64,000 nucleotides of DNA, from NCBI GenBank assembly GCA_034007745.1, contig JAVEQI010000015.1, positions 1 to 64,000 of the forward strand, written 5' to 3'. The DNA comes from Desulforapulum sp034007745 (lineage in GTDB: Bacteria; Desulfobacterota; Desulfobacteria; Desulfobacterales; Desulfobacteraceae). Position 1 is the first letter of the stretch; every line of letters begins with the position of its first letter. The notes under the pieces are model-generated. The model worked only from the letters and a program-made list of their open reading frames with translations, was not told the origin of the DNA and ran no database searches. Shown here one piece after another: positions 17,062-26,013 of the stretch. Made by a program: the position numbers and the translations under genes.

Positions 17062-17119
17062 GCGGCAGGGTCTCCTGCCATATATTTAGCGACGAAATTT
17101 TAAAAGGAGGAACCCGACC

Positions 17120-18769
17120 ATGCCACACATAACACCGCCCCTTTCAAATGCGGACAAAGAACGATACAATCTTATCAACAAAGAAAACATCGAATTCATC
17201 ATGGAGCGCAATAACCGCACCAACCGATGGGTCATTGCGGACATGCTCAAGAGGAGCAGCTACCATTTTCCCGACAAAACCGCCCTGGTGTTCAACGAGA
17301 TCACCCGCACCTACACCGCCCTTGAAAAAGAATGCAACCAGGTGGCCAATGCCCTTTCTGGCCTTGGCATAAAGAAGTACGACCGGGTGGCAATCCTTGC
17401 CCACAACACCCATCACCATGTCCTTACCTGGATGGGCAGTGCCAAGATCGGGGCCATCTACCTTGCGGTAAACTATCTTTTAAAGGGCAATGACATTGCC
17501 TACTGCATCAACCATTCAGAAAGCAAGATCTTCATTGTAGAAGACACCCTTTATCCCCAGGTAAAGGATGTGCTGGATCAAATGCCCACTGTGAAAACCC
17601 TGATCTGGTCCAATCAGGGGGCCGGGGGACAACCACCCTCAGACGCTTTCCTCAACTTTGACGACTGGTACACCCCCTACCCCAACACCGAACCAAATGT
17701 GATCCTGCGCATTGAAGACCCCGCACAGATGACCTACACCAGCGGTACGGAATCCCTTCCCAAGGGGGTTATCATCAGCAACCAGGCCCTGATTGCCGAA
17801 TACACGAGTGTCATAATCGACGGAAGGTATGAAAGTTATGATATTAACATCAATGCCCTGCCCATCTACCACTGCGCCCAGCGGGATGTGATGATGAATC
17901 CCGTCTTCTGGATAGGGGGCACCAATGTTTTAATGTCGCCGGACATTGGTATGATTTTAAAAAACATCGCCCGATATAAAGCTACCATGTTCTTTGCCCC
18001 GCCCACTGTGTGGATCGGCATGCTGCGTCATCCGGATTTTGAGAAATATGACCTCTCAAGCCTGGTGAAATGTTATTATGGGGCTTCCATCATGCCCAGG
18101 GAGATATTAAGGGAACTTCTGGAAAATTTCCCCAATGCCGGGGTGTATAACTATTATGGCCAGACAGAACTTGCCCCTACCCATACCGTTTTAAAGGCCG
18201 AAGATGCCTTAAAAAAAATAGGCTCCGCCGGCATGGGTGCCCTTCACATGGAATCAAAAATCGAAGCCCTGGACGGCAGTGAAATCCTTGAAATCGATCT
18301 ACCCGGAGAAATCTGCGGCAGGGGTCCCCATGTCATGACCATGTATTTTAAAGATCCAGACAAAACTGAGGCGGCCATGGCAGGCGGCTGGTTCCACTCC
18401 GGAGACCTGGGAATCCTGGACAAAGACCGTTATATCACCGTGGTGGATCGAAAAAAAGATATGATAAAAACCGGTGGTGAAAACGTGGCCTCCCGGGAGG
18501 TTGAAGAGGCGGTCTATCTCCATCCCCATGTGGAAGAGGTGGCTGCGGTCGGCGTTTATCATCCAAAATGGGTTGAGGCTGTGGTGGCCATAATCAAGCT
18601 TAAGGCCGGTAAGGCAGTGACAGAAGAAGAAATGATGGCCCACTGCAAGACACATCTCTCCTCATTTAAAGTTCCTAAAAAAATAATATTCGTGGACGAA
18701 CTGCCCAAAACCCCCACGGGTAAAATTTTGAAACGGGAGATGCGTGATTCTTACAAAGAAATTTTTTAA
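17120..18769 (+). CDS. AMP-forming acyl-CoA synthetase (fatty-acid--CoA ligase)
   Basis: A 549-residue, full-length ANL ligase. Motifs in order are MTYTSGTESLPKGVIIS (phosphate loop), YNYYGQTELAPTHTV (adenine pocket), FHSGDLGILDKDRYITVVDR (hinge Asp and Arg), KDMIKTGGENVASREVEEAV and PKTPTGKILKREMR (catalytic Lys). It activates a fatty or other carboxylic acid to its CoA thioester as entry step of the operon. The phosphate loop reads SGTES rather than the common SGTTG, a modest variation. AAAGGAGG lies 8 nt before the ATG. The next gene follows after 15 nt. Confidence 0.92.
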   Translation: MPHITPPLSNADKERYNLINKENIEFIMERNNRTNRWVIADMLKRSSYHFPDKTALVFNEITRTYTALEKECNQVANALSGLGIKKYDRVAILAHNTHHHVLTWMGSAKIGAIYLAVNYLLKGNDIAYCINHSESKIFIVEDTLYPQVKDVLDQMPTVKTLIWSNQGAGGQPPSDAFLNFDDWYTPYPNTEPNVILRIEDPAQMTYTSGTESLPKGVIISNQALIAEYTSVIIDGRYESYDININALPIYHCAQRDVMMNPVFWIGGTNVLMSPDIGMILKNIARYKATMFFAPPTVWIGMLRHPDFEKYDLSSLVKCYYGASIMPREILRELLENFPNAGVYNYYGQTELAPTHTVLKAEDALKKIGSAGMGALHMESKIEALDGSEILEIDLPGEICGRGPHVMTMYFKDPDKTEAAMAGGWFHSGDLGILDKDRYITVVDRKKDMIKTGGENVASREVEEAVYLHPHVEEVAAVGVYHPKWVEAVVAIIKLKAGKAVTEEEMMAHCKTHLSSFKVPKKIIFVDELPKTPTGKILKREMRDSYKEIF

Positions 18770-18784
18770 TAAAGGAGAATGATC

Positions 18785-19633
18785 ATGGAAATCAAAAAAA
18801 TATGTGTATTGGGTGCAGGTCTCATGGGAAATGGCATCGCCCAGGTGTGCGCCCAGGCGGGCTATACAGTGACGCTTCGAGATATTGAACAAAAATTTGT
18901 GGACTCGGGCATGGACAGTATCCGAAAAAACCTGGGTCGCAGCGTAAAAAAAGAAAAAATGACCAATGAAGAGATGGAGACAATTCTGGGACGTATTACG
19001 CCCTGCCTGGACCTGACCCAAGCCGCAATCGGTGCCGACATTGTGGTGGAGGTAATCATCGAGGTGATGGCCGTTAAAAAGGAGGTCTATGCTCAGCTTG
19101 AAACCATTGTACCCGATCACTGCCTCTTTTTCACAAACACATCAGGGTTGAGCATCACGGAACTTGCGGCCATTACCCATCGTCCCGACAGGTTCATCGG
19201 AACCCACTTTTTTAACCCGGTACCGGTAATGAAACTTCTTGAAATAATTAACGGACATGAAACATCCAAGGAGACCTTGAATGTTGCCAAAGAATGGGGA
19301 AAAAGCCTTGGCAAAGAGGTCATCGTGGTGGAAGAAGCTCCGGCATTTGCCGTGAACCGGGTGTTGTGCCCCATGATCAACGAAGCATTCCTGGTACTGG
19401 GAGAGGGAGTGGCATCGGCAGAGGATATTGACAAGGGCATGGTGCTCGGCTGCAATCATCCCATAGGTCCCCTGGCACTGGCAGATCTCATAGGCCTTGA
19501 CACTCTGCTCCTGGTGATGGAAGGTCTTCACAAAGAGATGGGAGATAAGTATATGCCGGCACCCTATCTGAAAAAACTGGTTCGGGCAGGTCGATTCGGG
19601 CGTAAAACCGGTAAAGGTGTTTACGAATATTAA
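18785..19633 (+). CDS. hbd: 3-hydroxyacyl-CoA (3-hydroxybutyryl-CoA) dehydrogenase
   Basis: A 282-residue single-function NAD-dependent 3-hydroxyacyl-CoA dehydrogenase. The NAD-binding motif is VLGAGLMGNGIAQVCAQAGY. The catalytic His-Glu region is FIGTHFFNPVPVMKLLEII. NRVLCPMINEAFLVLGEGVA and PIGPLALADLIGLDT define the C-terminal dimer domain. Length matches Hbd of butyrate and fatty-acid pathways. ATG 18785 is chosen because AAAGGAG lies 7 nt before it and only 1 nt before the upstream ATG 18779. It oxidises 3-hydroxyacyl-CoA between the (absent) hydratase and the thiolase encoded two genes on. Confidence 0.92.
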   Translation: MEIKKICVLGAGLMGNGIAQVCAQAGYTVTLRDIEQKFVDSGMDSIRKNLGRSVKKEKMTNEEMETILGRITPCLDLTQAAIGADIVVEVIIEVMAVKKEVYAQLETIVPDHCLFFTNTSGLSITELAAITHRPDRFIGTHFFNPVPVMKLLEIINGHETSKETLNVAKEWGKSLGKEVIVVEEAPAFAVNRVLCPMINEAFLVLGEGVASAEDIDKGMVLGCNHPIGPLALADLIGLDTLLLVMEGLHKEMGDKYMPAPYLKKLVRAGRFGRKTGKGVYEY

Positions 19634-19657
19634 AAGAACAGGGAGACAGGAAAAAAC

Positions 19658-21505
19658 ATGACAGAACAGATAGCAGACCGGCGGGACATCGATTTTGTGC
19701 TGTACGAACAGCTGAACACAAGGGCCATCCTTGCATCGGACAAATTCAAAGATATCAACAAGACCATGGCAGACATGGTTATCAGGGAGGCAAGAAACCT
19801 TGCAATTAAGGAGATCCTTCCCACATACACCCTATGCGACCGCCAGGGTGTCGTCTTTGACAAGGGGTGTGTAACCGCTCCGGAATGCTTTGAAAGGGTG
19901 TTGAAGCTCCTGCAGGAGGGAGAGTGGGGAGCCCTCACGGCCGATCCTGAATTCGGAGGCCAGGGACTTCCCCACACAATAGCCCAGGCCGCCTTTGACT
20001 ACCTTATCGGGGCAAATTACACGGCCATGGTCTATGTAATTCTGGGACATGGCGCTGGTAAAATGATAGAATACTTCGGCACACCGACCCAGAAGGCACT
20101 ATTTCTCGAAAAGCTGTACACCCTTGAGTGGGGAGGGTCCATGCTTCTGACCGAACCCGAAGCAGGGTCGGACCTCGGTGCCCTCACAACAACGGCATCC
20201 AGAAACGACGACGGCACCTATTCGATCTCGGGCAGCAAGATCTTCATCACCAACGGCGAACAGAACCTCACCGATAACATCATCCATCCGGTCCTTGCAA
20301 GGATCGAAGGAGCACCCGCAGGAACCAAGGGCATCTCCATCTTCATCGTTCCCAAAATATGGGTCAACGAGGACGGCAGCTTTGGTGAGCCAAACGACGT
20401 GGTCTGTACGGGCATAGAAGAAAAAATGGGTCTCCACGGAAGTCCCACATGCAGCCTCTCCCTCGGCAGCAGGGGCCAGTGCCGGGGGTTCCTCCTTGGC
20501 AAGGAAAACCAGGGCATGGAGATCATGTTTCACATGATGAACGAGGTGCGCCTGGAGGTGGGCACCCAGGCAGCCACCCACGCATCCTGCGCCTATCTCC
20601 ACGCCCTTGACTATGCCCAAACCCGGCTCCAGGGCCGTTCTTTAGATGCAGGCCGGGACGGTTCAGCACCCCAGGTACCCATAATAAAGCATCCGGACGT
20701 ACGCCGCATGCTCATCAGGATGAAGGCCTATGTGGAAGGCATGAGAAGCCTGCTCTATTACACTGCCTCGTGCATCGACTGGAGCCATTGCGCAGACACG
20801 CCTGAAGAAAAGGATCGTTACCAGGGGCTCACCGAAATCCTCACACCCATTGTCAAAGCCTATTGCAGCGAACGCGGATTTGACGTATGTGTGGAGGCAA
20901 TGCAGGTATTTGGCGGCTATGGCTATACCCGGGAATACCCCATGGAGCAGCTGGTCAGGGACTGCAAAATATGCTCGATCTACGAGGGGGCAAACGGAAT
21001 CCAGGCCATGGATTTCCTTGCCAGAAAACTGACCATGCACAAGGGCTCCTGGCTCTCGTCCCTTGTGGACGAAATCAGACAGACAGCCCAAACGGCCCTG
21101 GATACAGAAGGCCTGGAGGAGATGGGTAAAAAGGTTATGGATGCGGCTGAGCTCCTTGAAACGACCTGCACAAAAACAGCCATGGCAATAAAGGGCCCTG
21201 GGTTCAAATCGGCCTTTGCCCTTGCCCACCCCCTGCTTGAAGCAACAGGGGATGTGGTCATGGCATGGATGCTCCTCTGGCGGGCAAATGCTGCACAGGA
21301 ACCATTGGACAAAATATTGAACAGGGTAAATGCCAATTCCCTTGATGAAGTATTTGCAAAGGACAAAAACGCCGCCTTTTACCACGGCAAAATAACCACA
21401 GCCGAATTTTTCATCAACACTCTTTTACCCGCAACCATGGGAAAACTTGAGGCCATTGTCCAGGGAACAAGCCCTGCGGTCACAATCCATGACAGTTCAT
21501 TTTAA
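19658..21505 (+). CDS. Acyl-CoA dehydrogenase, long (~600-aa) type
   Basis: A 615-residue FAD acyl-CoA dehydrogenase of the longer class, with a C-terminal extension of about 130 residues. Signatures are MLLTEPEAGSDLGALTTTA (FAD/substrate), ISGSKIFITNGEQN, VFGGYGYTREYPMEQLVRD and ICSIYEGANGIQAMDFL; the Glu in YEGANG is the expected catalytic base. It introduces the alpha-beta double bond in acyl-CoA. Electrons would pass to ETF, which is not encoded in this window. No enoyl-CoA hydratase is in this operon, so that step must be encoded elsewhere. Confidence 0.92.
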   Translation: MTEQIADRRDIDFVLYEQLNTRAILASDKFKDINKTMADMVIREARNLAIKEILPTYTLCDRQGVVFDKGCVTAPECFERVLKLLQEGEWGALTADPEFGGQGLPHTIAQAAFDYLIGANYTAMVYVILGHGAGKMIEYFGTPTQKALFLEKLYTLEWGGSMLLTEPEAGSDLGALTTTASRNDDGTYSISGSKIFITNGEQNLTDNIIHPVLARIEGAPAGTKGISIFIVPKIWVNEDGSFGEPNDVVCTGIEEKMGLHGSPTCSLSLGSRGQCRGFLLGKENQGMEIMFHMMNEVRLEVGTQAATHASCAYLHALDYAQTRLQGRSLDAGRDGSAPQVPIIKHPDVRRMLIRMKAYVEGMRSLLYYTASCIDWSHCADTPEEKDRYQGLTEILTPIVKAYCSERGFDVCVEAMQVFGGYGYTREYPMEQLVRDCKICSIYEGANGIQAMDFLARKLTMHKGSWLSSLVDEIRQTAQTALDTEGLEEMGKKVMDAAELLETTCTKTAMAIKGPGFKSAFALAHPLLEATGDVVMAWMLLWRANAAQEPLDKILNRVNANSLDEVFAKDKNAAFYHGKITTAEFFINTLLPATMGKLEAIVQGTSPAVTIHDSSF

Positions 21506-21522
21506 AAAAACAGGAGAGACAA

Positions 21523-22773
21523 ATGAAAGAAGTTGTAATCGTTTCAGGATGCAGGACCGCCATCGGCGGATTTGGCGGAACACTCAAAAATCTTAGTGGC
21601 GCACACCTTGCCGCCATCACCATGAAGGAAGCTGTTAAGCGGGCCGGAATTGATCCGGCAATCATCGATGACGTTCGTTACGGCACCTGCATCGAATCCT
21701 GCGACACCCTTAACACGGCAAGGGTTGCTTCCCTTTTGGCGGGATTCCCGGACACGATCCCTGCCGTCACCATCAACCGGGTCTGCATCTCGGGCATGGA
21801 GAGTATGATATCGGGCATGGCAATGATCCAGGCGGGAATGGCCGATGTTATCCTTGCCGGGGGCACCGAGCACATGTCAAGCGCCCCCTATGCCGTCCCA
21901 GGGGCCCGTTGGGGATGCCGTCTCCAGGACAGCACCCTTGTGGACACCATGATCCACGCCCTCCACTGCGGCTCCCACGTGATTCCCCATCCTGAAGACG
22001 GGCCGGTTGATGCGACCAAGGCCCCCTTAAGCATGTTCGTGGGCAAACCCTATATCATGGGCCACACAGCTGAATTCGTTGCCCAGCACCACGGGATCAC
22101 AAGGGAAGAGTCTGATGAGGTGGCATTGAGAAGTCACAACCAGGCAGAGCGGGCCACCAACGACGGGTCGTTTGCCGACGAGATCGTTCCGGTTTCAGTT
22201 CCCCAGCGGAAAAAAGATCCCATCATCTTTGACAAGGACGAACACTTCAGGCCCGGCATGACCATGGAAAAACTTGCCAAACTGCCCCCGGCCTTTGTGC
22301 CTAAAATAGGCACGGTAACAGCAGGCAACTCCTCGGGTCTCAACGACGGATCCACGGGCATGGTCATCATGTCCCTTGACCGGGCAAAGGAGCTCGGGCT
22401 CAAACCCATTGCCAGGATCAAGGCCGTATCCCGGGGAGCCTGTCACCCTTCGGTCATGGGTCTGTCGCCTGTTCCTGCGGTGAACAACCTCATCAAGAAC
22501 AGCAACCTGTCCCTCAAGGATTTCGAGCTGATAGAGTTGAACGAAGCCTTTGCAGCCCAGTACCTCGGGTGTGAGAAGGAGCTTGGCCTCAATCGGGAGA
22601 TCACCAATGTCAACGGATCAGGCATCGGCCTTGGTCATCCAGTAGGTTCCACCGGGGCAAGAATCGTGGTCTCCCTCATGCATGCCCTCAAGCGCAGGAA
22701 CAAGAGCCTTGGCATGGCGACCCTTTGCGGCGGCGGCGGCGTATCCATGGCCTGCGCCATTGAAATAATGTAA
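21523..22773 (+). CDS. Acetyl-CoA acetyltransferase / 3-ketoacyl-CoA thiolase
   Basis: A 416-residue thiolase. The nucleophilic Cys is in NRVCISGMESM (about residue 88). LNEAFAAQYLG, NVNGSGIGLGHPVGSTGAR (catalytic His) and ATLCGGGGVSMACAIE (second Cys) complete the active site. It cleaves 3-ketoacyl-CoA with CoA to acetyl-CoA, or condenses two acetyl-CoA. It is the last gene of the TetR-led operon and ends 23 nt before a very strong intrinsic terminator. A CAGGAGAG ribosome site precedes the ATG. Confidence 0.93.
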   Translation: MKEVVIVSGCRTAIGGFGGTLKNLSGAHLAAITMKEAVKRAGIDPAIIDDVRYGTCIESCDTLNTARVASLLAGFPDTIPAVTINRVCISGMESMISGMAMIQAGMADVILAGGTEHMSSAPYAVPGARWGCRLQDSTLVDTMIHALHCGSHVIPHPEDGPVDATKAPLSMFVGKPYIMGHTAEFVAQHHGITREESDEVALRSHNQAERATNDGSFADEIVPVSVPQRKKDPIIFDKDEHFRPGMTMEKLAKLPPAFVPKIGTVTAGNSSGLNDGSTGMVIMSLDRAKELGLKPIARIKAVSRGACHPSVMGLSPVPAVNNLIKNSNLSLKDFELIELNEAFAAQYLGCEKELGLNREITNVNGSGIGLGHPVGSTGARIVVSLMHALKRRNKSLGMATLCGGGGVSMACAIEIM

Positions 22774-22795
22774 AAACTCTTTCCAAAACAACCAA

Positions 22796-22837
22796 AAACA
22801 AACGGGACGTTTCAGGTGAAACGTCCCGTTTGTTTTT
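22796..22837. terminator. Strong bidirectional intrinsic terminator
   Basis: A perfect 13-bp stem AACGGGACGTTTC / GAAACGTCCCGTT with an AGGT loop (22801-22830) is extended outward by AAAACA/TGTTTT pairs. It is flanked by an A run on one side and a T run on the other. It ends the thiolase operon and would also serve the converging copA transcript. Confidence 0.92.
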
Positions 22838-22858
22838 TTATAAAATGTCAGCCTGGGG

Positions 22859-22942
22859 GGCGGCTGTCGGTATTCCCCGACTTTTTTGGTTCAGCAAGGG
22901 GATACCGACTGCCGCCTATTGTATAAAATAAAAATGAGAATT
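22859..22942 (-). repeat. Hairpin plus 53-nt repeat (copy A)
   Basis: GGCGGC-T-GTCGGTAT-T-CCCC (22859-22878) pairs with GGGG-ATACCGAC-T-GCCGCC (22898-22916): an 18-bp stem with one mismatch and one bulge. The 53 nt from 22890 to 22942 (ttcagcaagggg...aataaaaatgagaatt) recur in opposite orientation at 36156-36208 upstream of nqrA, with most positions identical. It lies just 3' of copA and could act as a second terminator or a mobile hairpin. Confidence 0.6.
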
Positions 22943-22947
22943 ACTGA

Positions 22948-25491
22948 TCAATCCATCAGCTTTTTTTCAAATCGCTTGAGAAGCAGGGAATTTCCCACAA
23001 CCGACAACGAGGACATCCACATGGCAATGCTTGCAAATTCAGGTTTCAGGGTCAAGCCATACCCGGGATAGAGAACCCCGGCCGCAATTGGAATCATGAG
23101 CAGATTGTAGAAAAAAGCCCAGAAAAAGTTCATTTTAATGGTTTTCAGGCTCTTCTTACCAAGACGTATAGCCCGCTCCACATCAAGGAGACTGTTTTTC
23201 ACAAGAATCACATCCCCGGTCTCCTTGGCAACATCGGTTCCAGATCCAATGGCAATGCCTATATCTGCCTGGGCAAGGGCCGGAGCATCATTGATCCCGT
23301 CTCCCACCATGGCAACCTTTAAACCCTTTGCCTGCCATTTTTTCACCGTGTTGATTTTATCCTGGGGCAAGACCTCTGCCTCCACCTCATCTATCCCCAC
23401 CTGTTTAGCCACGGCAAGGGCCGAGGTAAGGTTGTCCCCCGAGACCAGAGCCGTTCGGATGCCCGCCCTGTGGAGCCGTTCCACCGCCTCTTTTGAATCT
23501 GGTTTGATCATGTCTGAAAGCGACAGGATACCAACCATTCGGTTGTCAAGGGCGATGTAAACTGTTGTTTTACCCTGCTCGGCGAGCATCTTGCCCTTGG
23601 ATTCCATCTCCGGGGTAATATCAACCCCCTTGACCAGTTTCAGATTTCCAGCCTTTAACTCTTTGCCGTTCAAGAGACATTGAACACCAAAACCCGAAAT
23701 CTCTCTTGCCCCAGTTGTTTTTTCTGGTTCAAAACCACTCTGCCTGGCAAAGGCCACAACCGACGCTGCAAGGGGATGGGAAGAGTTGACCTCCGCACTT
23801 ACCACAAGCTTCAAAAAATCATCCCGGGTAACTCCCTCTGCCGGAAATACGTCGCTCACCTCTGGTTTCCCCCTGGTGATGGTACCGGTTTTATCAAACA
23901 ACACAACGTCCAGGTGAGATATATTTTCAAGGACAGAGCCCTTTTTAAAAAGAATGCCCCGGTTGAGCCCCACGCCGGTACCCACCATAATCGCAGTTGG
24001 GGTGGCAAGGCCAAGGGCGCAGGGGCAGGCAATGACAAGCACGGCAATCATACGTTCAAAGGAGAACAAGAAAGGGGTTGTGTCAGCGTCTGCCCCGAGA
24101 GCTCCCATGAAATACCAGTAGAAAAAAGTGGCAAGGGCCACGGCAACGACAATGGGAACAAATACATTGGAAATCGTGTCTGCAAGGCGCTGGATCGGGG
24201 CCTTGTCCGCCTGGGCATCCTCCACCATTTTAACGATACCTGCAAGCACGGTATCGTTGCCGGTTTTTGTGGTTTTTACTCTAATCGTGCCGGACTGGTT
24301 GATGGTTGCCCCGATAACTTTATCACCAGGTACTTTATGGACCGGAAAGGATTCACCGGTGAGCATGGATTCATCCACCTGGGTTTCTCCCTCCAGGACC
24401 TCCCCGTCAACGGGAATTTTTTCGCCGGCAAGCACCTTTACCACATCGCCCTTTTCCACAAGGGATGGGTGAATCATCTCCTCCAGACCAGCTCTTACGA
24501 CCCTTGCCTGATCCGGATTAAGGGCCAGAAGTTCTTTCAATGCCTGGCCGGTTTTTCCCTTGGCATTTGCCTCGAGCATCTTTCCGATCATGATAAAGGT
24601 GATGAGCATGGCTGAGCTGTCAAAGAACACAGGTTTGGCAGCGTCAATAAAAAACAGGGAAAACACGCTGTAGAAGTAGGCTGCCGAAATTCCCAGGCTG
24701 ATCAGCACATCCATGTTGGCGACCCGGTTTTTCAACGAGTAATATGCTCCCTCGTAAAAGGCCCTTCCCGAGACAAACTGCACAAGAGTAGCCAGGACAA
24801 AAAGAATGCTGTTTGTGACGGCCATGCCAAAGGGCCCCAAATGCATGATCAAGACCATGGGAACGGTCAGCCCCAGGGCAAAAAAGAACCTGAATCGTTC
24901 CCTGGCGGCAGCGGCCTGGCCTCCAGCCTTGTCCAGAGTGGCCCTGTATCCAGCCTGCTTAACAACATCCAGGATACCGGCATCGTCTAAAACCCTTGGA
25001 TCATAGGTGACAAAGCCCTTGTTTAGGGGCAGGTTGATCGAGGTTGTCCTAACCCCCTTTGTCCGTTTAAAGGCCTTTTCTATTGCAAGGGAACAGTTGG
25101 CGCAGGTCATGCCCTCGATGTTAAAGGAGATGTCGGAAAAATTGTCCTGGCCGGATTCAAGTTCTAGTTCAGGCCCAGGTTCGAGCTCGAATTCAAGATC
25201 GGGAGCAGCCTCTGGCTGAGAAAACTCAAGGGTGACATCGTCCTCCCGGGGGGCTCCTTCTCGAAGCTCTTTGACCTCAGGGGGCTCCAGGGAATAATCG
25301 TTGTCAAGAATGACGGCCTCAACATCCGCAAGAGTGCTCTTATCGGTATCAAGGGTAAACGAGACAACTTCATCCTCAAACGAGGCAGCGGCATCTTTTA
25401 CCCCTGGAAGTTTGTTCAATTCCGTAGCAACTGTATTTTCGCAATGGCTGCACATCATGCCATAGACTTTTATTTTCTGATTTTCGATCAT
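22948..25491 (-). CDS. copA: Copper-exporting P1B-type ATPase with two HMA domains
   Basis: An 847-residue heavy-metal P-type ATPase. The two N-terminal metal-binding domains are at residues of about 5-68 (GMMCSHCENTV) and 116-182 (GMTCANCSLAI). They are joined by a strikingly acidic linker of Glu/Pro/Leu repeats (about 80-112). Then come eight membrane segments, the transmembrane copper site ACPCALGLATPTA (CPC), phosphorylation site DKTGTITRGKP, the HP motif SSHPLAAS and the hinge GDGINDAPALAQADIG. CPC with CxxC HMA domains indicates Cu(I) export from the cytoplasm. AAAGGAGG precedes ATG 25491. It follows copZ by 33 nt in the same direction. No CsoR or CueR regulator is nearby. Confidence 0.93.
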   Translation of the reverse strand: MIENQKIKVYGMMCSHCENTVATELNKLPGVKDAAASFEDEVVSFTLDTDKSTLADVEAVILDNDYSLEPPEVKELREGAPREDDVTLEFSQPEAAPDLEFELEPGPELELESGQDNFSDISFNIEGMTCANCSLAIEKAFKRTKGVRTTSINLPLNKGFVTYDPRVLDDAGILDVVKQAGYRATLDKAGGQAAAARERFRFFFALGLTVPMVLIMHLGPFGMAVTNSILFVLATLVQFVSGRAFYEGAYYSLKNRVANMDVLISLGISAAYFYSVFSLFFIDAAKPVFFDSSAMLITFIMIGKMLEANAKGKTGQALKELLALNPDQARVVRAGLEEMIHPSLVEKGDVVKVLAGEKIPVDGEVLEGETQVDESMLTGESFPVHKVPGDKVIGATINQSGTIRVKTTKTGNDTVLAGIVKMVEDAQADKAPIQRLADTISNVFVPIVVAVALATFFYWYFMGALGADADTTPFLFSFERMIAVLVIACPCALGLATPTAIMVGTGVGLNRGILFKKGSVLENISHLDVVLFDKTGTITRGKPEVSDVFPAEGVTRDDFLKLVVSAEVNSSHPLAASVVAFARQSGFEPEKTTGAREISGFGVQCLLNGKELKAGNLKLVKGVDITPEMESKGKMLAEQGKTTVYIALDNRMVGILSLSDMIKPDSKEAVERLHRAGIRTALVSGDNLTSALAVAKQVGIDEVEAEVLPQDKINTVKKWQAKGLKVAMVGDGINDAPALAQADIGIAIGSGTDVAKETGDVILVKNSLLDVERAIRLGKKSLKTIKMNFFWAFFYNLLMIPIAAGVLYPGYGLTLKPEFASIAMWMSSLSVVGNSLLLKRFEKKLMD

Positions 25492-25524
25492 CCCGCACCC
25501 CTCCTTTCCATACGGAGAATCATA

Positions 25525-25734
25525 TCAGCTTTTTTCTGTTGCCGTGAACCCAAAGGATTTAATCTTCTCTATAACCGCATCCATATCAATATCAGGGCCA
25601 ACCTTGAAATCAGCCGACTTATTTTCCAGATCCACATGGACGTCAGTCACATTTTCAACCGATTCAAGATATTTTTTCACCCTGCCAACACAATGCTGGC
25701 ATGACATTCCCTCGATTCTCAATTTTTTTTCCAT
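25525..25734 (-). CDS. copZ: CopZ-like copper chaperone (HMA domain)
   Basis: A 69-residue single HMA domain with the CxxC motif in IEGMSCQHCVGRVKKYLE and the ferredoxin-like beta-alpha-beta pattern through KSFGFTA. It binds Cu(I) in the cytoplasm and passes it to the HMA domains of the ATPase encoded immediately downstream. A GGAGG site precedes the ATG. It is the first gene of the copZ-copA unit; the promoter must lie in 25735-26013. Confidence 0.9.
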   Translation of the reverse strand: MEKKLRIEGMSCQHCVGRVKKYLESVENVTDVHVDLENKSADFKVGPDIDMDAVIEKIKSFGFTATEKS

Positions 25735-25846
25735 GCTAGCCTCCTTAGATCATCTTTGTATCCAGAATGCTAAAAGTTACTACACATTGACACCAAGTCA
25801 AATAAAAAGCACCGCCCCGGGATTGTTGATCCTTGCCCAAGGGTCC

Positions 25847-25920
25847 GGTAAAGTTTGGTATTTCCCATATCTTTTGACGTCTCGGTGGTGTAGGATGAAA
25901 CCCAGTATGGGAACTTTACC
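25847..25920. repeat. Imperfect inverted repeat between copZ and the YkgJ-type gene
   Basis: GGTAAAGTT (25847-25855) and CCCATA (25864-25869) face TATGGG (25906-25911) and AACTTTACC (25912-25920), with about 36 nt between the arms. It sits in the divergent spacer and could be a hairpin in a leader or a paired regulator site. The rest of this 279-nt spacer shows nothing recognisable. Confidence 0.4.
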
Positions 25921-26013
25921 TTACACATCAGCAACTGGCTGTATGCTCTGACTTTTTCTGTCTTATCCGGCAGACCTTTTCCCTGTCATACATGACCTTG
26001 AGGAGGAAAAGCA

